From Bathymodiolus brooksi (Eukaryota; Mollusca; Bivalvia; Mytilida; Modiolidae): a stretch of 64,000 nucleotides of DNA. The translations under genes were made by a program, and so were the position numbers. This document shows, piece by piece, positions 31,240 through 42,700 of the stretch. The DNA is taken from assembly GCA_963680875.1 (NCBI GenBank), contig OY804579.1, positions 84,805,095-84,869,094 on the forward strand, in the 5' to 3' direction. The notes beneath the pieces are model-generated. The model ran no database searches and was not told the DNA's origin. It saw only the letters and a program-made list of their open reading frames with translations. The first letter of the stretch is position 1, and every line of letters begins with the position of its first letter.

Positions 31240-31450
31240 TAGTGATGGGTGCCACTACTAGAGTAGAAACTGTTTAGCCCTTCCGATGCACCTGAGTTCA
31301 CCCCCGATATTTAGTTCTTGTTTCTCAGTCTTGAGTTTTCTCTGTAGTTTGTTTTTTGTAAATCATTGTTTGTCCTATTGTCCCTTTTCTTTTTGCCCAT
31401 TGAATTGTCCTTCTTCGACTTACTGCTTACCCCTTTGTTTTTACTTTTAA
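31240..31450 (+). mobile_element. Penelope-like element 3' fragment
   Basis: It contains GGGTGCCACTACTAGAGTAG, CGATGCACCTGAGTTCACCC and GTTTGTCCTATTGTCCC. The same order (GGTGCCACTAGTGGAGCAGG and so on) recurs at 32455-32640 behind the RT relic, so I assign both to the 3' part of one Penelope-like family. Pieces of the family's GATACCAAAAGGGTAATCA end also appear near 31667 and 31904. Confidence 0.5.
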
Positions 31451-32109
31451 ACGAAAAACATAATACATTCATTATTTGGCCTTATTTTGATTATTAAATG
31501 TGATATTGCTTGAATATCATAAAATAGGCATTTGTTCTTCCTAGTCCACGTCTCATCATGCTCCGATTAGTTTGGTGGTGGCAGGCCGTTTTATGGAATG
31601 GAGAAACTGGAGAAGCAGGAGAAAACCTCCAACGTTCTTAAATTAATTGATAGGAAATGTTTGACGATACCAAAAGGGTAATCAAAAGCTGTTCATTGCA
31701 TAAAGTTGTATCTAGTACACCTTACAATGGATGGGAAATGAGCTAAAACATTTCTCAACTCTACGTTAAAAGCGAGATTAAAATAATTAATTTGACTATA
31801 TTTCATAACATAGGAAAGATCACGTCTTATTTTATTTAAAAAAAACCTTTCAGATTCTAATAAAAAGCTCTCTGAAAAATATAAAATCATCATAAAATAT
31901 GTTTGATGGTACCAAAGGGCTATTCAAAAGCCATAACTCGGAAAAGACAAACAATACAATACACTACATGTATTTGTTATGTTCGGAGGACGTGCTTTGC
32001 AACAGAAAGTTAGTATTCTTATTTGTAATGTCTGTGTTCCTCTCCTCGCTGACTTGTTTTATTCCTATGAAACATACTTCATGCAGGAATTTGTAAAAGA
32101 AAACATGTA
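31451..32109. other. Intron sequence with small Penelope-like end fragments
   Basis: It holds two partial antisense copies of the GATACCAAAGGGTAATC motif (about 31667 and 31904). The + strand frame at 31899-32096 probably reads such a fragment. No gene could be supported. Confidence 0.35.
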
Positions 32110-32640
32110 AGCAGCTAGCCTGCTCCTTTGATTTCATGGTCCGCTATATAGATGATATGCTATCAATGAAAAAATGGCGACTATGATGATCGCATCAACC
32201 CCATTAAACTTGGAAAATGTTGCCACAGTAAGGTTTTCTTGTTCATTTTGTTCAATTACATGTTTTTACGTTTTTAGTTCTGTGTTGTGATGTTCGCTGC
32301 AATTGTCGCGAAGTTACAATGTTTGATTACTCTCTCATTGGTTTTGTAGGGGGTTCATGTTCTATTTATGTTATTTGTATTTATTTATGTATGCTGGTGT
32401 CCAACACGATTTCCTTATAAGATAGTAGTCCTGTCGTTTAACAGTAACACAACGGGTGCCACTAGTGGAGCAGGAACTTCTTTCATATCCGGAATTTTCA
32501 GTGGGCTTTGGGTTGCCCAATCTTTAGTTTTTTGTGTAGTATTTCGTCTACCATTGCTTTGTCTGTCTTCTTACTTTTTGTCATTATATTGTCTGTCCTT
32601 CTTCGATTATGGCATCTGATTACCCCTTTTGGTATCTTCA
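32110..32640 (+). mobile_element. Penelope-like element relic with RT YIDD motif
   Basis: The + frame near 32130-32175 reads FDFMVRYIDDMLSMKK, which matches the catalytic region of Penelope-like reverse transcriptases (RYIDDVLS in the family, as I recall it). The frame then decays in stops. After an internal deletion, the family's 3' sequence follows (GGTGCCACTAGTGGAGCAGG at about 32455, CCCCTTTTGGTATCTTC near 32620). It is a short, inactive 3' fragment lying just upstream of the transmembrane exon. Confidence 0.6.
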
Positions 32641-32715
32641 AATTCTTTTTAATCAGTACATGTAATAATTATCTAAACAGATGTTATTTTTTTGTTTAAA
32701 TACCCTATATTTCAG

Positions 32716-32795
32716 TGTTCTGTTCGTGGCTATTGTAGTTGTATGTATAATAGGATTTATCATAGGAATAATGGTTCATCGTATGCACAGATCAC
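32716..32795 (+). CDS. Transmembrane exon of the EGF membrane protein gene
   Basis: An 80-bp exon lies between the acceptor CCCTATATTTCAG and the donor GTAAGT. It begins in phase 2, as required after the exon at 30018, and ends in phase 1. It encodes about 21 hydrophobic residues (VLFVAIVVVCIIGFIIGIMV) followed at once by a basic stop-transfer cluster HRMHRS. This places the EGF domains outside and the short C-terminus inside the cell (type I topology). Such a combination of uninterrupted hydrophobicity, basic flank, good splice sites and matching phases is unlikely by chance. Confidence 0.75.
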
Positions 32796-33497
32796 GTAAG
32801 TAGAGTAAATCAGAGTATGTGTTCCTTACTTATTTATAAAGTTACATCAATTAATGCCATGCATACAATGTTATGAAAAAATCCAGGGGTTTACAGGGTT
32901 TCTAAAGATATAGATATAGCTATTATATGACCTAACTGTTTCTATGTGGCAATATTCGAGAGAAAAAAATCTTTTCTGAATGATTTTGATATTATAATAA
33001 ATTAATTGTTCTCATGTGACAGCTAAGCTTCCTATTTATATGGGTTTATCATGATATTTGTTTTCTTTTGTAATTTTTTTCCTTCGATTTATTTGGTTTG
33101 GTTGGTTGCTTTTATGGTGTTTAACCCCACTTTCAACAATATTTCAGTTATATCACGTTGACCAGTTTTAGTGTTGGAGGAAGCATCAGTGGTAATAGGC
33201 ACCGATTACATAGGTAGTTGTAAATCCAACTACCATACGATCATGGCCACGACGGCCCCTCTTCCATTTATTAATTTCATCTTTAGCTAAGATGTTACCT
33301 TTTCAAGAAATGAACTGTGGTGTTTGTTATGATGTTTGTTTCAATGGAATATAAAATAATACTGATTTGTTTCGCTATACGACAAGTGACCAATAAAAAC
33401 CTGTGGAATTATAATCTTCTTTTTTTTTTCGTTTTTGGTCACCTAACAAAATCTGGTTTCAGGTCATATCATATATAACCATGCTTACTTCTCGTTA
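32796..33497. other. Intron sequence
   Basis: No exon or element boundary was recognised. A T-rich run precedes 33430. Confidence 0.35.
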
Positions 33498-33745
33498 GGG
33501 ACTGACCATTTAACTTGCAGGGGGGGGGGGTTATGGTTTTTTGTTTCGTTCAGAATTTTTTTTTTGAACAACACGAGAGTTAGAATATTTATTTTTTTGT
33601 CGCGCGAAGCGAGAAATTTTATTCCAGATATTAACATTAGGTTATCAGATTATTTTTTTTTCCTCCACCAAATTCAGAATATTTTTTTCAGCAACATTGG
33701 GAATCAGAATAATTTTTTAGAAAAAAAACATACCCCCCCCCCATT
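33498..33745 (+). mobile_element. Harbinger-like MITE, copy 1 (right end degraded)
   Basis: It starts GGGACTGACCATTTAACTTG after TTA and continues with a G-run, GGTTATGGTTTTTTGTTTCG and several CAGAATATTTTTTTC-type units. The right end has only a C-run and lacks the inverted copy of the terminus. The interior is closely similar to the copy at 35874. Confidence 0.65.
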
Positions 33746-34008
33746 TTTGAAATTTTTTATCATGCTATCAATACACAAGATGAATGCATTCAACTGTCAA
33801 GATTAATTGCCCTGTTGACTTGGGCGCCTTCATGTTTCGTATATTCTAAGGCTTCTAACTGTCATGATAGTGCATTGAATTACAATATATATTGATTAAA
33901 TTCCAGTAAGGTAAAAAAAAAATGTATTAATAGAAATTATTATGATTTATACGTTTTAAGTGTAAAAATACACGGTTTTCCAATAAAAATCTCGTAATAA
34001 AAGAAAAG

Positions 34009-34420
34009 ATTTCCGGTTCGGGAAGAACAGAGTTATCTATCTTTGTGGTTCGGGTTACACATTTTACCGACCTTGAAATCAGAAAACTGCATTTTTCAAC
34101 TTTTTGAATATATTTCGACATCTTATTATAATCTATGTGTTTCAAGTATATAAAAATACACAATAAATGAAAAAGTTTTTGCAAAACATTGTAAAATTAA
34201 AGAAGATATCAACAATAAAAGATTTCCGGTTCGGGTTACACATAAAATTACCGACCTTGAAATCAGAAAACTGCACCTTTCAACTTTTGAATATATTTCG
34301 ACATCTTATTATAATCTATGTGTTTCAAGTATATAAAAATACACAATAAATGAAAAAGTTTTTGAAAAACATCGTAAAATTAAAGAAGATATCAACAATA
34401 AAAGATTTCCGGTTCGGGAC
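34009..34420 (+). repeat. Tandem duplication of about 183 bp
   Basis: GATTTCCGGTTCGGG occurs at 34009, 34221 and 34404. The segment 34221-34403 is repeated from the preceding one with a few differences (ACCGACCTTGAAATCAGAAA, TTCGACATCTTATTATAATC). No coding sense was seen. Confidence 0.75.
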
Positions 34421-35870
34421 ATTTCCGTCAATTTCCGGTTTGGGTTCGGGTTCGGGTTACACTTTTTACCGACCACCAATAATTACTGTTTCTGTATTTT
34501 CTATTTTTTATAATATATGTCCTTGATTTTGTTATGATTCCCAATAAAACAAACATATATTATAGAAATCGGGTCATTCTCATATTCATCGATATTTCAA
34601 AAATTACAGCGTGTCATATGATACCTTTATCGATGAATACAGGCCCGATTATCGAGGTGATACCCACCATATTGGAAATTTATCGATGAAGTTGAGAGCG
34701 AAGGAAAGAATCAGATTTATCGAAAATTGAGTTTTGCAAATATATAAAAAATGTATAATATTATTTAGCAAAGAATTATCTTTACATTTAAATCAATTAT
34801 ATGTACGATTATTGATCTATTAAGATTAAGCTGTTTTTAGATATTTTGTTTGATAGCCGTACTACTTATACATTTCACAAATATTCATTTCTAAAAACCC
34901 AATGTTGGTTATTTGGATTTATTTGCACCGTAGACTGACAGAGTGCACAATTAATATTTTTATTTAATAGAAGAAGTACAAACATTTATATTATTTTTAA
35001 ATACAAAAGACTATACATGAATTTGTTCAGAATAATGATTATAAAAGGAATTAATAGATGTGTTGTTTACATCTGCAAGCAAGCGAGATAATCGAACGTG
35101 GCCATCATATCAGTATCGATTACAAGTTAAACTCCCCTCTCGATTTCCCCTGATGAATCATAAGGAACCAGTGTAACGTCTAGTCTTTTTGTCTGGCTTA
35201 AAAGGGAGGCGATTTAGCATCAGTATTTGGGAATGGATATTCTGAGGTACAACAGAGCATGTGTTGTTATATTGTTGCATGTTTTTTTTATTAGGTAATA
35301 AGGTAATGCATCCGGATTTCACCCTTTCATATATTAAAAAAACCCCACTAATTTCAAGAATCTAACGAGATTACCTTTTTGCAAATTTTATTTTTTTAAA
35401 AAGTAAACCGGGATACTGAACGTTATCTTATTATTTTGAAAACGTTTATTGTTAATATGCACAGATTAGAGAAGTAATAAAAATAGATCACATAACTTGT
35501 ACAAATTTGTAGTTTTATACTTCCTGTTTTAGTGTTTACAATAAAAATAGAATGCAACATGAAGTGATACACTACGCGTGTGCATACCATAATGTCACTG
35601 TCAAGCACGTTATTGTAAAATTCTGAAAAGGTCTTCAAACACTTTAAAGTGAATTTGTAATTAATGGAAACTTGAAGTAAACCATCAAAAGTCATAAATT
35701 ATTGTCTTCAATTCAAATGAGAAAACACATCAATAATGTGTTTGAAGTTGAATGATGATTACCTTTAAACCGTTAAATATTATTATAATTACTAAAGAAA
35801 TAAAAGGTAGATAAACATTGTTCAAGACCAAAAGGACAGTTGGCTTCCATTAATACTTTGTAAGGGACCC
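34421..35870. other. Intron sequence
   Basis: AT-rich intron, with no recognised element or exon. ATCGATAAA/TTTATCGAT-type short inverted motifs occur around 34590-34720, but they do not form a clear element. Confidence 0.35.
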
Positions 35871-35873
35871 GAC

Positions 35874-36149
35874 CATTTAACTTGAAAGGGGGGGGGGTTA
35901 TGGTTTTTTGTTTTGTTCAGAATTTTTTTTTCGGACAACACAAGAGTTAGAATATTTATTTTTTTTGTCGCGCAAAGCGTGAATTTTTTTTCCAAAATTC
36001 AACATCAGGTTATATGACAAACACTCTGAATCAGATTATTTTTTTTTCCACCACCAAAATCAGAATATTTTTTTCAGCAACATTGGGAATCAGAATATTT
36101 TTTTAGAAAAAAACCATAACCCCCTCCTTCAAGTTAAATGGTCGTTCCC
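35874..36149. mobile_element. Harbinger-like MITE, copy 2 (both ends intact)
   Basis: The terminal inverted repeats of about 28 bp are GGGACCCGACCATTTAACTT at the left and AAGTTAAATGGTCGTTCCC at the right, each continued by a G- or C-run inside. The element is flanked by TAA on both sides (35871-35873 and 36150-36152), a 3-bp duplication of the kind made by PIF/Harbinger transposases. The 276-bp interior has no ORF. Confidence 0.75.
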
Positions 36150-36167
36150 TAAATAAACGTTTCAAAC

Positions 36168-36270
36168 GGGTACCTGTAAAATGCGAATCGAAACGAAACG
36201 AAACGAAATTTACTGAAACGAGGTAAATTTCGTTTCGTTTCGATTTTGTTTCGCATTTTACAGGTATACC
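36168..36270. repeat. Large palindrome with GAAAC repeats
   Basis: The left arm (GTACCTGTAAAATGCGAATC, four GAAAC-type units, GAAATTTAC) is mirrored by the right arm (GTAAATTTCGTTTCGTTTCG, TTTCGCATTTTACAGGTA), with arms of about 43 bp and a loop of about 9 bp. It lies 18 bp from the MITE end and about 90 bp before the terminal exon. Confidence 0.8.
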
Positions 36271-36362
36271 CATAAAGATGCGGTATTTCAGTAATGTCTC
36301 CTTGATTCTAAATCAAACTGACATAATTTTCACATCTTTTCTTCATTTTACTTTATTTTCAG

Positions 36363-36382
36363 TCAAAGTAAAAACCGAATAA
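36363..36382 (+). CDS. Terminal exon of the EGF membrane protein gene
   Basis: After a strong acceptor (pyrimidine-rich CATCTTTTCTTCATT...TTTTCAG at 36362), the phase-1 frame from the transmembrane exon continues with LKVKTE and stops at TAA (36380-36382). The predicted cytoplasmic tail is therefore only about a dozen basic residues. An AATAAA at 37029-37034 could be the polyadenylation signal, with a MITE lying in the 3' UTR. The coding part is very short, so the call depends on phase agreement and acceptor quality. Confidence 0.55.
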
Positions 36383-36421
36383 CGAACCAGTTGCATGTAT
36401 TCAACCCAACTAAGCTACAAA

Positions 36422-36755
36422 GGGAACTACCATTTAACTTGAAAAGGGGGGAGGGGGGGGGCATGTCATTTTTTCTATAAAATTTTCCGATTCTGAAACT
36501 TGGAAGAAAAAAGTAATTAACCAAAAATAATTATTTTTTTTAGTTATTTGGCTGGGTATATGTTAGAAACAAATATAACATTTCATGCTTGTTAAGTTTT
36601 CAGGTCATATAGACGTAAAATTCCCAAGTATTGTGTCTAATCTTGATTCTTTTTTACTTCTTGCTTAAATTAAGGAAGAGGTGGCGTTCGCACTCCTCGC
36701 AGCCCCTTCCTATGTGCATGTCCCCTCCCCTCTTCAAGTTAAATGGCCGATCCCC
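36422..36755. mobile_element. Harbinger-like MITE, copy 3 (different interior)
   Basis: The termini GGGAACTACCATTTAACTTG and CAAGTTAAATGGCCGATCCCC form the same inverted repeats as copy 2, but the interior (about 36460-36730) is unrelated to copies 1 and 2. Flanking bases are A-rich (AAA on both sides), so a target duplication cannot be judged. Confidence 0.65.
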
Positions 36756-38723
36756 AAATCTTAAAAAAGAAATTTAACATGTAGTTTTGCAAGATGAGTG
36801 TACCGTTTTGTGCAGTATACCGTTTAAATTTTGCCAGATTGGTCACCGATTTAAAATGTCTTTTTATCTCGACAGTCTTTCTTATACAAAAATGTAATAA
36901 TAGAAGCCATAATTTGTTGCATATTTGAATATGAATATATGTTGTTTATATCATTGTTAGCAATTGGTAAACTTTAAAAAAAACAATGAAAAAAATTCTC
37001 ACGGGCAAAAACTGAAAAAAATACATATAATAAATAATTGAATAATTAAACAAACGGTAATTTTGCATTTATTTCGAAGCGGCACTAATAAGCATTCTCA
37101 AGTAATAGTACCCGGCCTACCTTACAAAATGGTGGGGGGTCTTCCGGGGCCGCTGGACCCCGACCCGTGTACATACGGATTCTGATGCCAATTTTAGACC
37201 CAATCTCAAGACTGTTGTCTAACTAAAGCCTCTTTAAGCCCCAATTTTTGAAGAATAATCCAAGCAAAAACATATACCCCTTTTCAGCCATTTGTGACAA
37301 AAAGATTACCCGATGCCAGACATAATCAATAATAGGACCCCGATTGTCAGAACATCACCATGTATATAGGAAGTAATATCCCCCCACGTAACAGTCATTT
37401 TCATTTTGTCATTCGGCACAGTATAGCTGGAATATCACTGATGTGGCGTTTAGCAGTCAACAATCGATGAATCAATCAGTTCGTCATTGCTAGATGAAGA
37501 ACGATTTTTTTAAATATAACCTGGGAAACAATGACCTTTTCTACGCTTAAATGATACTTTCTCTACTTTTTTCGTTTAATTTTTGTCTTGTATTTCCCCA
37601 AGAAATTCTTTCGTTAAAATAGGTTTTATTTCATTTTGAATTAGGTGTCAAACCAGTAATTCAACCAATCAGAGCTAAGAACATATACAAAAGTAGTCCC
37701 TTTTAAAGAAAAAAGTTCCTTTCACTTTGTTGTATTGTGACACATACTGAATGGAATGGAATAATTAAATTGATAATTGAAGTTAAATGTATAAGGATTA
37801 TTTTGAGCCCAAATTTGATTGATTTAGTTGTATTTTAATATGGATATGGAGGATTTGATGCATGACCTATAAATAGGGAATTTCTGGGGGATGACAGAGC
37901 TATTTTAGAGTAGGTATTTTCCATAGCCTGGCATTTCACTGCAAGACTTTAAACATGGCCTGATATTTTGACAGAACGTAGAGGAATCATGGACGTTTCC
38001 GAAAATGTATGGTCTTCGAAAGGTTAAACTTAAGATAAAATGGCCAGGTAGGCTCGAAAAAACACAAATTTAGTAGAAAACCTTCAAGAAATTAATTATA
38101 GGTTTCACACCTTAAGTTAAAAAACATCAAATTGAACTTTTGTTGCTATCATGTTCAAATTAGCCTAATAATGTCACAACAGACACAGAGTGACATTTTT
38201 CATACAAAAATGTTACAAAATGCATTGTGATGTCAGATTACATGGTCAAAATGCATGTTATGTAATATTTTGGAATATTGCTCCCAAACACTGGATATAC
38301 ATGGACAGAGGGTATTGCAACTCATTTTATTTTTATTTATGACTTTATAATTATTGGGAATATGTTATTGAATGTGTTTTTGCAGTAGAAGGGCATATAA
38401 TATTGAAAATATGGTTGATATTAAGAATTTTAAAAATTTCATCATGCACCAGTTTGTTGACTTCAAATATAGAATATGGCGATATCATGATTGGATTTTT
38501 TTCAATCCTACAATTTTTCCTGGTAAATTTGGATAGTTTCAGTTAGAATACATGTACAATGTACTCATAAAATAATATAAGGCTATAGAGAGCAGTTTTA
38601 ATTGAAAATTATGTAGTAAAAACCTGATAATTTAAGTGATCCCAGAAAAATTATTTTCACTGCTTAGCATTTTCTGTAAATTTTTCAAATTGTCAATTTG
38701 GATTTCATGTTTTAGAGTATTTC
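36756..38723. other. Non-coding region between the EGF gene and the inverted duplication
   Basis: No exon, RNA or element was recognised apart from the possible polyadenylation signal at 37029. A GC-richer patch at 37105-37190 is notable only by composition. Confidence 0.4.
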
Positions 38724-38815
38724 TGTTCATTTCAGCATAGCAGTTTCAGAGAAGAAGATTTTTAGAAATTGACCAATCTAAAACAAGAATTGCCTGTGGC
38801 AGCCATGTTTGTTAA
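38724..38815 (-). mobile_element. Pearl fragment, inverted copy of 10746-10848
   Basis: Reverse complement of the pearl segment next to the LINE 5' end, including TTAACAAACATGG. Similarity stops abruptly at about 38724, so the pearl 3' terminus is missing. Confidence 0.8.
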
Positions 38816-39587
38816 CTTGAAAGTGCCTGGTACTTTAATTGTTCTGTGTATCGTAAAACTTTTGATGAAAAGAGAATAAAATTTGATATTTTTGATGACA
38901 TCAACAACAAAATTGCTAAAAGACACTAAATTAACCATTTGCTCTGGATTTATATGTACTATAAAGGAATACAGTGAACTTTTATTCAATAAACAGTAAG
39001 TTTATTTACATTTTTTTTTTAATTATATAATTTGTTGTTTATGAATGAACATACAATGTATGTAAAAAAGGGTGATAAGTTAAATTAGTAAAATATCTTT
39101 TATTGTTAACACACCAAATGATCATCAAAAATTAAACATTTTCAAATCCATTTCTTTTATATTATATACAATACAAATATTGTGAGCATAAAATTGTAAT
39201 ACATGTACCTGTAAATTACAGTTATCATTTTTATAGCCAAAGGGAGATAACTCAAATCATATTATCAATCAATGAATCTCTTAAATTTTCTGTTGTACCC
39301 TAAAAATATCTTCAAATGAAACCTTTCAAAACGGTTTATTTTTTAATATTGGATATTTTCATTTATTGGTAATTTATTAATTCTATGTAAGATTAAATAA
39401 ATACTTTAAAACTATGAATTTACAAAATGTATAACTCTTTTTTTGGTTTGGTTTAAAAAATCGGTGCTAATTTTCTTTTTTTCAAATGTATATGTAAAAT
39501 ATCAGATTGACTGCCCTCGTGTTTCAATTATTTACATGTATAAAATGTGCTATCTTAAGTGTATGAATGAGTGTAGCGGTATGTTTA
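38816..39587 (+). mobile_element. Inverted second copy of the LINE 5' region
   Basis: It matches the reverse complement of 9966-10745 with only a few percent difference. It keeps the same LINE/pearl junction and stops at GTGTAGCGGTATGTTT, where the satellite starts. ORF2 is not present. Because the pearl flank is shared, this is a DNA-level duplication of the nested insertion, not an independent retroposition. The open minus-strand frame at 38762-38989 is the same LINE/pearl chimera as at 10572-10799. Confidence 0.85.
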
Positions 39588-39799
39588 TAATTCTCAAGAT
39601 CAAATATTACATGTCTTAGAGAGATAAAAAAGACATGTATAATTCTCAGGATCAAATATTACATGTCTTAGGGAGAGAAAAAAGACATGTATAATTCTCA
39701 AGATCAAATATTACATGTCTTAGGGAGAGAAAAAAGACATGTATTATTCTCAAGATCAAATATTACATGTCTTAGGGAGAGAAAAAAGACATGTATAAT

Positions 39800-42700
39800 T
39801 CTCAAGATCAAATATTACGTGTCTTAGGGAGAGAAAAAAGACATGTATAATTCTCAAGATCAAATATTACATGTCTTAGGGAGAGAAAAAAGACATGTAT
39901 AATTCTCAAGATCAAATATTACATGTCTTAGGGAGAGAAAAAAGACATGTATAATTCTCAAGATCAAATATTACATGTCTTATGGAGATAAAAAAGACAT
40001 GTATAATTCTCAAGATCAAATATTACGTGTCTTAGGGAGAGAAAAAAGACATGTATAATTCTCAAGATCAAATATTACATGTCTTAGGGAGAGAAAAAAG
40101 ACATGTATAATTCTCAAGATCAAATATTACATGTCTTAGGGAGAGAAAAAAGACATGTATAATTCTCAAGATCAAATATTACATGTCTTAGGGAGATAAA
40201 AAAAGACATGTATAATTCTCAAGATCAAATATTACATGTCTTAGGGAGAGAAAAAAGACATGTATAATTCTCAAGATAAAATATTATGTGTCTTAGGGAG
40301 AGAAAAAAGACATGTATAATTCTCAAGATCAAATATTACATGTCTTAGGGAGAGAAAAGGGACATGTATAATTCTCAAGATCAAATATTACATGTCTTAG
40401 GGAGAGAAAAAAGACATGTATAATTCTCACGATAAAATATTACATGTCTTAGGGAGAGAAAAAAGACATGTATAATTCTCAAGATCAAATATTACATGTC
40501 TTAGGGAGAGAAAAAAGACATGTATAATTCTCAAGATCAAATATTACATGTCTTAGGGAGAGAAAAAAGACATGTATAATTCTCCAGATCAAATATTACA
40601 TGTCTTAGGGAGAGAGAAAAGACATGTATAATTCTCAAGATCAAATATTACATGTCTTAGGGAGATAAAAAAGACATGTATAATTCTCCAGATCAAATAT
40701 TACATGTCTTAGGGAGAGAAAAAAGACATGTATGATTCTCAAGATCAAATATTACATGTCTTAAGGAGAGAGAAAAGACATGTATAATTCTCAAGATCAA
40801 ATATTACATGTCTTAGGGAGATAAAAAAGACATGTATAATTCTCAAGATCAAATATTACGTGTCTTAGGGAGAGAAAAAAGACATGTATAATTCTCAAGA
40901 TCAAATATTACATGTCTTAGGGAGAGAGAAAAGACATGTATAATTCTCCAGATCAAATATTACATGTCTTAGGGAGAGAAAAAAGACATGTATAATTCTC
41001 AAGATCAAATATTACATGTCTTAGGGAGAGAGAAAAGACATGTATAATTCTCAAGATCAAATATTACATGTCTTAGGGAGAGAAAAAAGACATGTATAAT
41101 TCTCAAGATCAAATATTACATGTCTTAGGGAGATAAAAAAGACATGTATAATTCTCAAGATCAAATATTACATGTCTTAGGGAGATAAAAAAGACATGTA
41201 TAATTCTCAAGATTCAAATATTACATGTCTTAGGGAGATAAAAAAGACATGTATAATTCTCAGGATCAAATATTACATGTCTTAGGGAGAGAAAAAAGAC
41301 ATGTATAATTCTCAAGATCAAATATTACATGTCTTATGGAGAGAAAAAAGACATGTATAATTCTCAAGATCAAATATTACATGTCTTAGGGAGAGAAAAA
41401 AGACATGTATAATTCTCAAGATCAAATATTACATGTCTTAGGGAGAGAAAAAAGACATGTATAATTCTCAAGATCAAATATTACATGTCTTAGGGAGAGA
41501 AAAAAGACATGTATAATTCTCAAGATCAAATATTACATGTCTTAGGGAGAGAAAAAAGACATGTATAATTCTCAAGATCAAATATTACATGTCTTAGGGA
41601 GAGAAAAAAGACGTGTAATTCTCAAGATCAAATATTACATGTCTTAGGGAGAGAAAAAAGACATGTATAATTCTCAAGATCAAATATTACATGTCTTAGG
41701 GAGATAAAAAAGACATGTATAATTCTCAAGATCAAATATTACATGTCTTAGGGAGAGAAAAAAGACATGTATAATTCTCAAGATCAAATATTACGTGTCT
41801 TAGGGAGAGAAAAAAGACATGTATAATTCTCAAGATCAAATATTACATGTCTTAGGGAGAGAGAAAAGACATGTATAATTCTCCAGATCAAATATTACAT
41901 GTCTTAGGGAGAGAAAAAAGACATGTATAATTCTCAAGATCAAATATTACATGTCTTAGGGAGAGAGAAAAGACATGTATAATTCTCAAGATCAAATATT
42001 ACATGTCTTAGGGAGAGAAAAAAGACATGTATAATTCTCAAGATCAAATATTACATGTCTTAGGGAGATAAAAAAGACATGTATAATTCTCAAGATCAAA
42101 TATTACATGTCTTAGGGAGAGAAAAAAGACATGTATAATTCTCAAGATTCAAATATTACATGTCTTAGGGAGATAAAAAAGACATGTATAATTCTCAGGA
42201 TCAAATATTACATGTCTTAGGGAGAGAAAAAAGACATGTATAATTCTCAAGATCAAATATTACATGTCTTAGGGAGAGAAAAAAGACATGTATAATTCTC
42301 AAGATCAAATATTACATGTCTTAGGGAGAGAAAAAAGACATGTATAATTCTCAAGATCAAATATTACATGTCTTAGGGAGAGAAAAAAGACATGTATAAT
42401 TCTCAAGATCAAATATTACATGTCTTAGGGAGAGAAAAAAGACATGTATAATTCTCAAGATCAAATATTACATGTCTTAGGGAGAGAAAAAAGACATGTA
42501 TAATTCTCAAGATCAAATATTACATGTCTTAGGGAGAGAAAAAAGACATGTATAATTCTCAAGATCAAATATTACATGTCTTAGGGAGATAAAAAAAAGA
42601 CATGTATAATTCTCCAGATCAAATATTACATGTCTTAGGGAGAGAAAAAAGACATGTATAATTCTCAAGATCAAATATTACATGTCTTAGGGAGATAAAA

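Noticed and set aside
36186..36240. GAAAC repeats as an interferon-response element
   Set aside because: The spacing between GAAA cores is one base instead of the two of the ISRE consensus, and the repeats are part of a palindrome.
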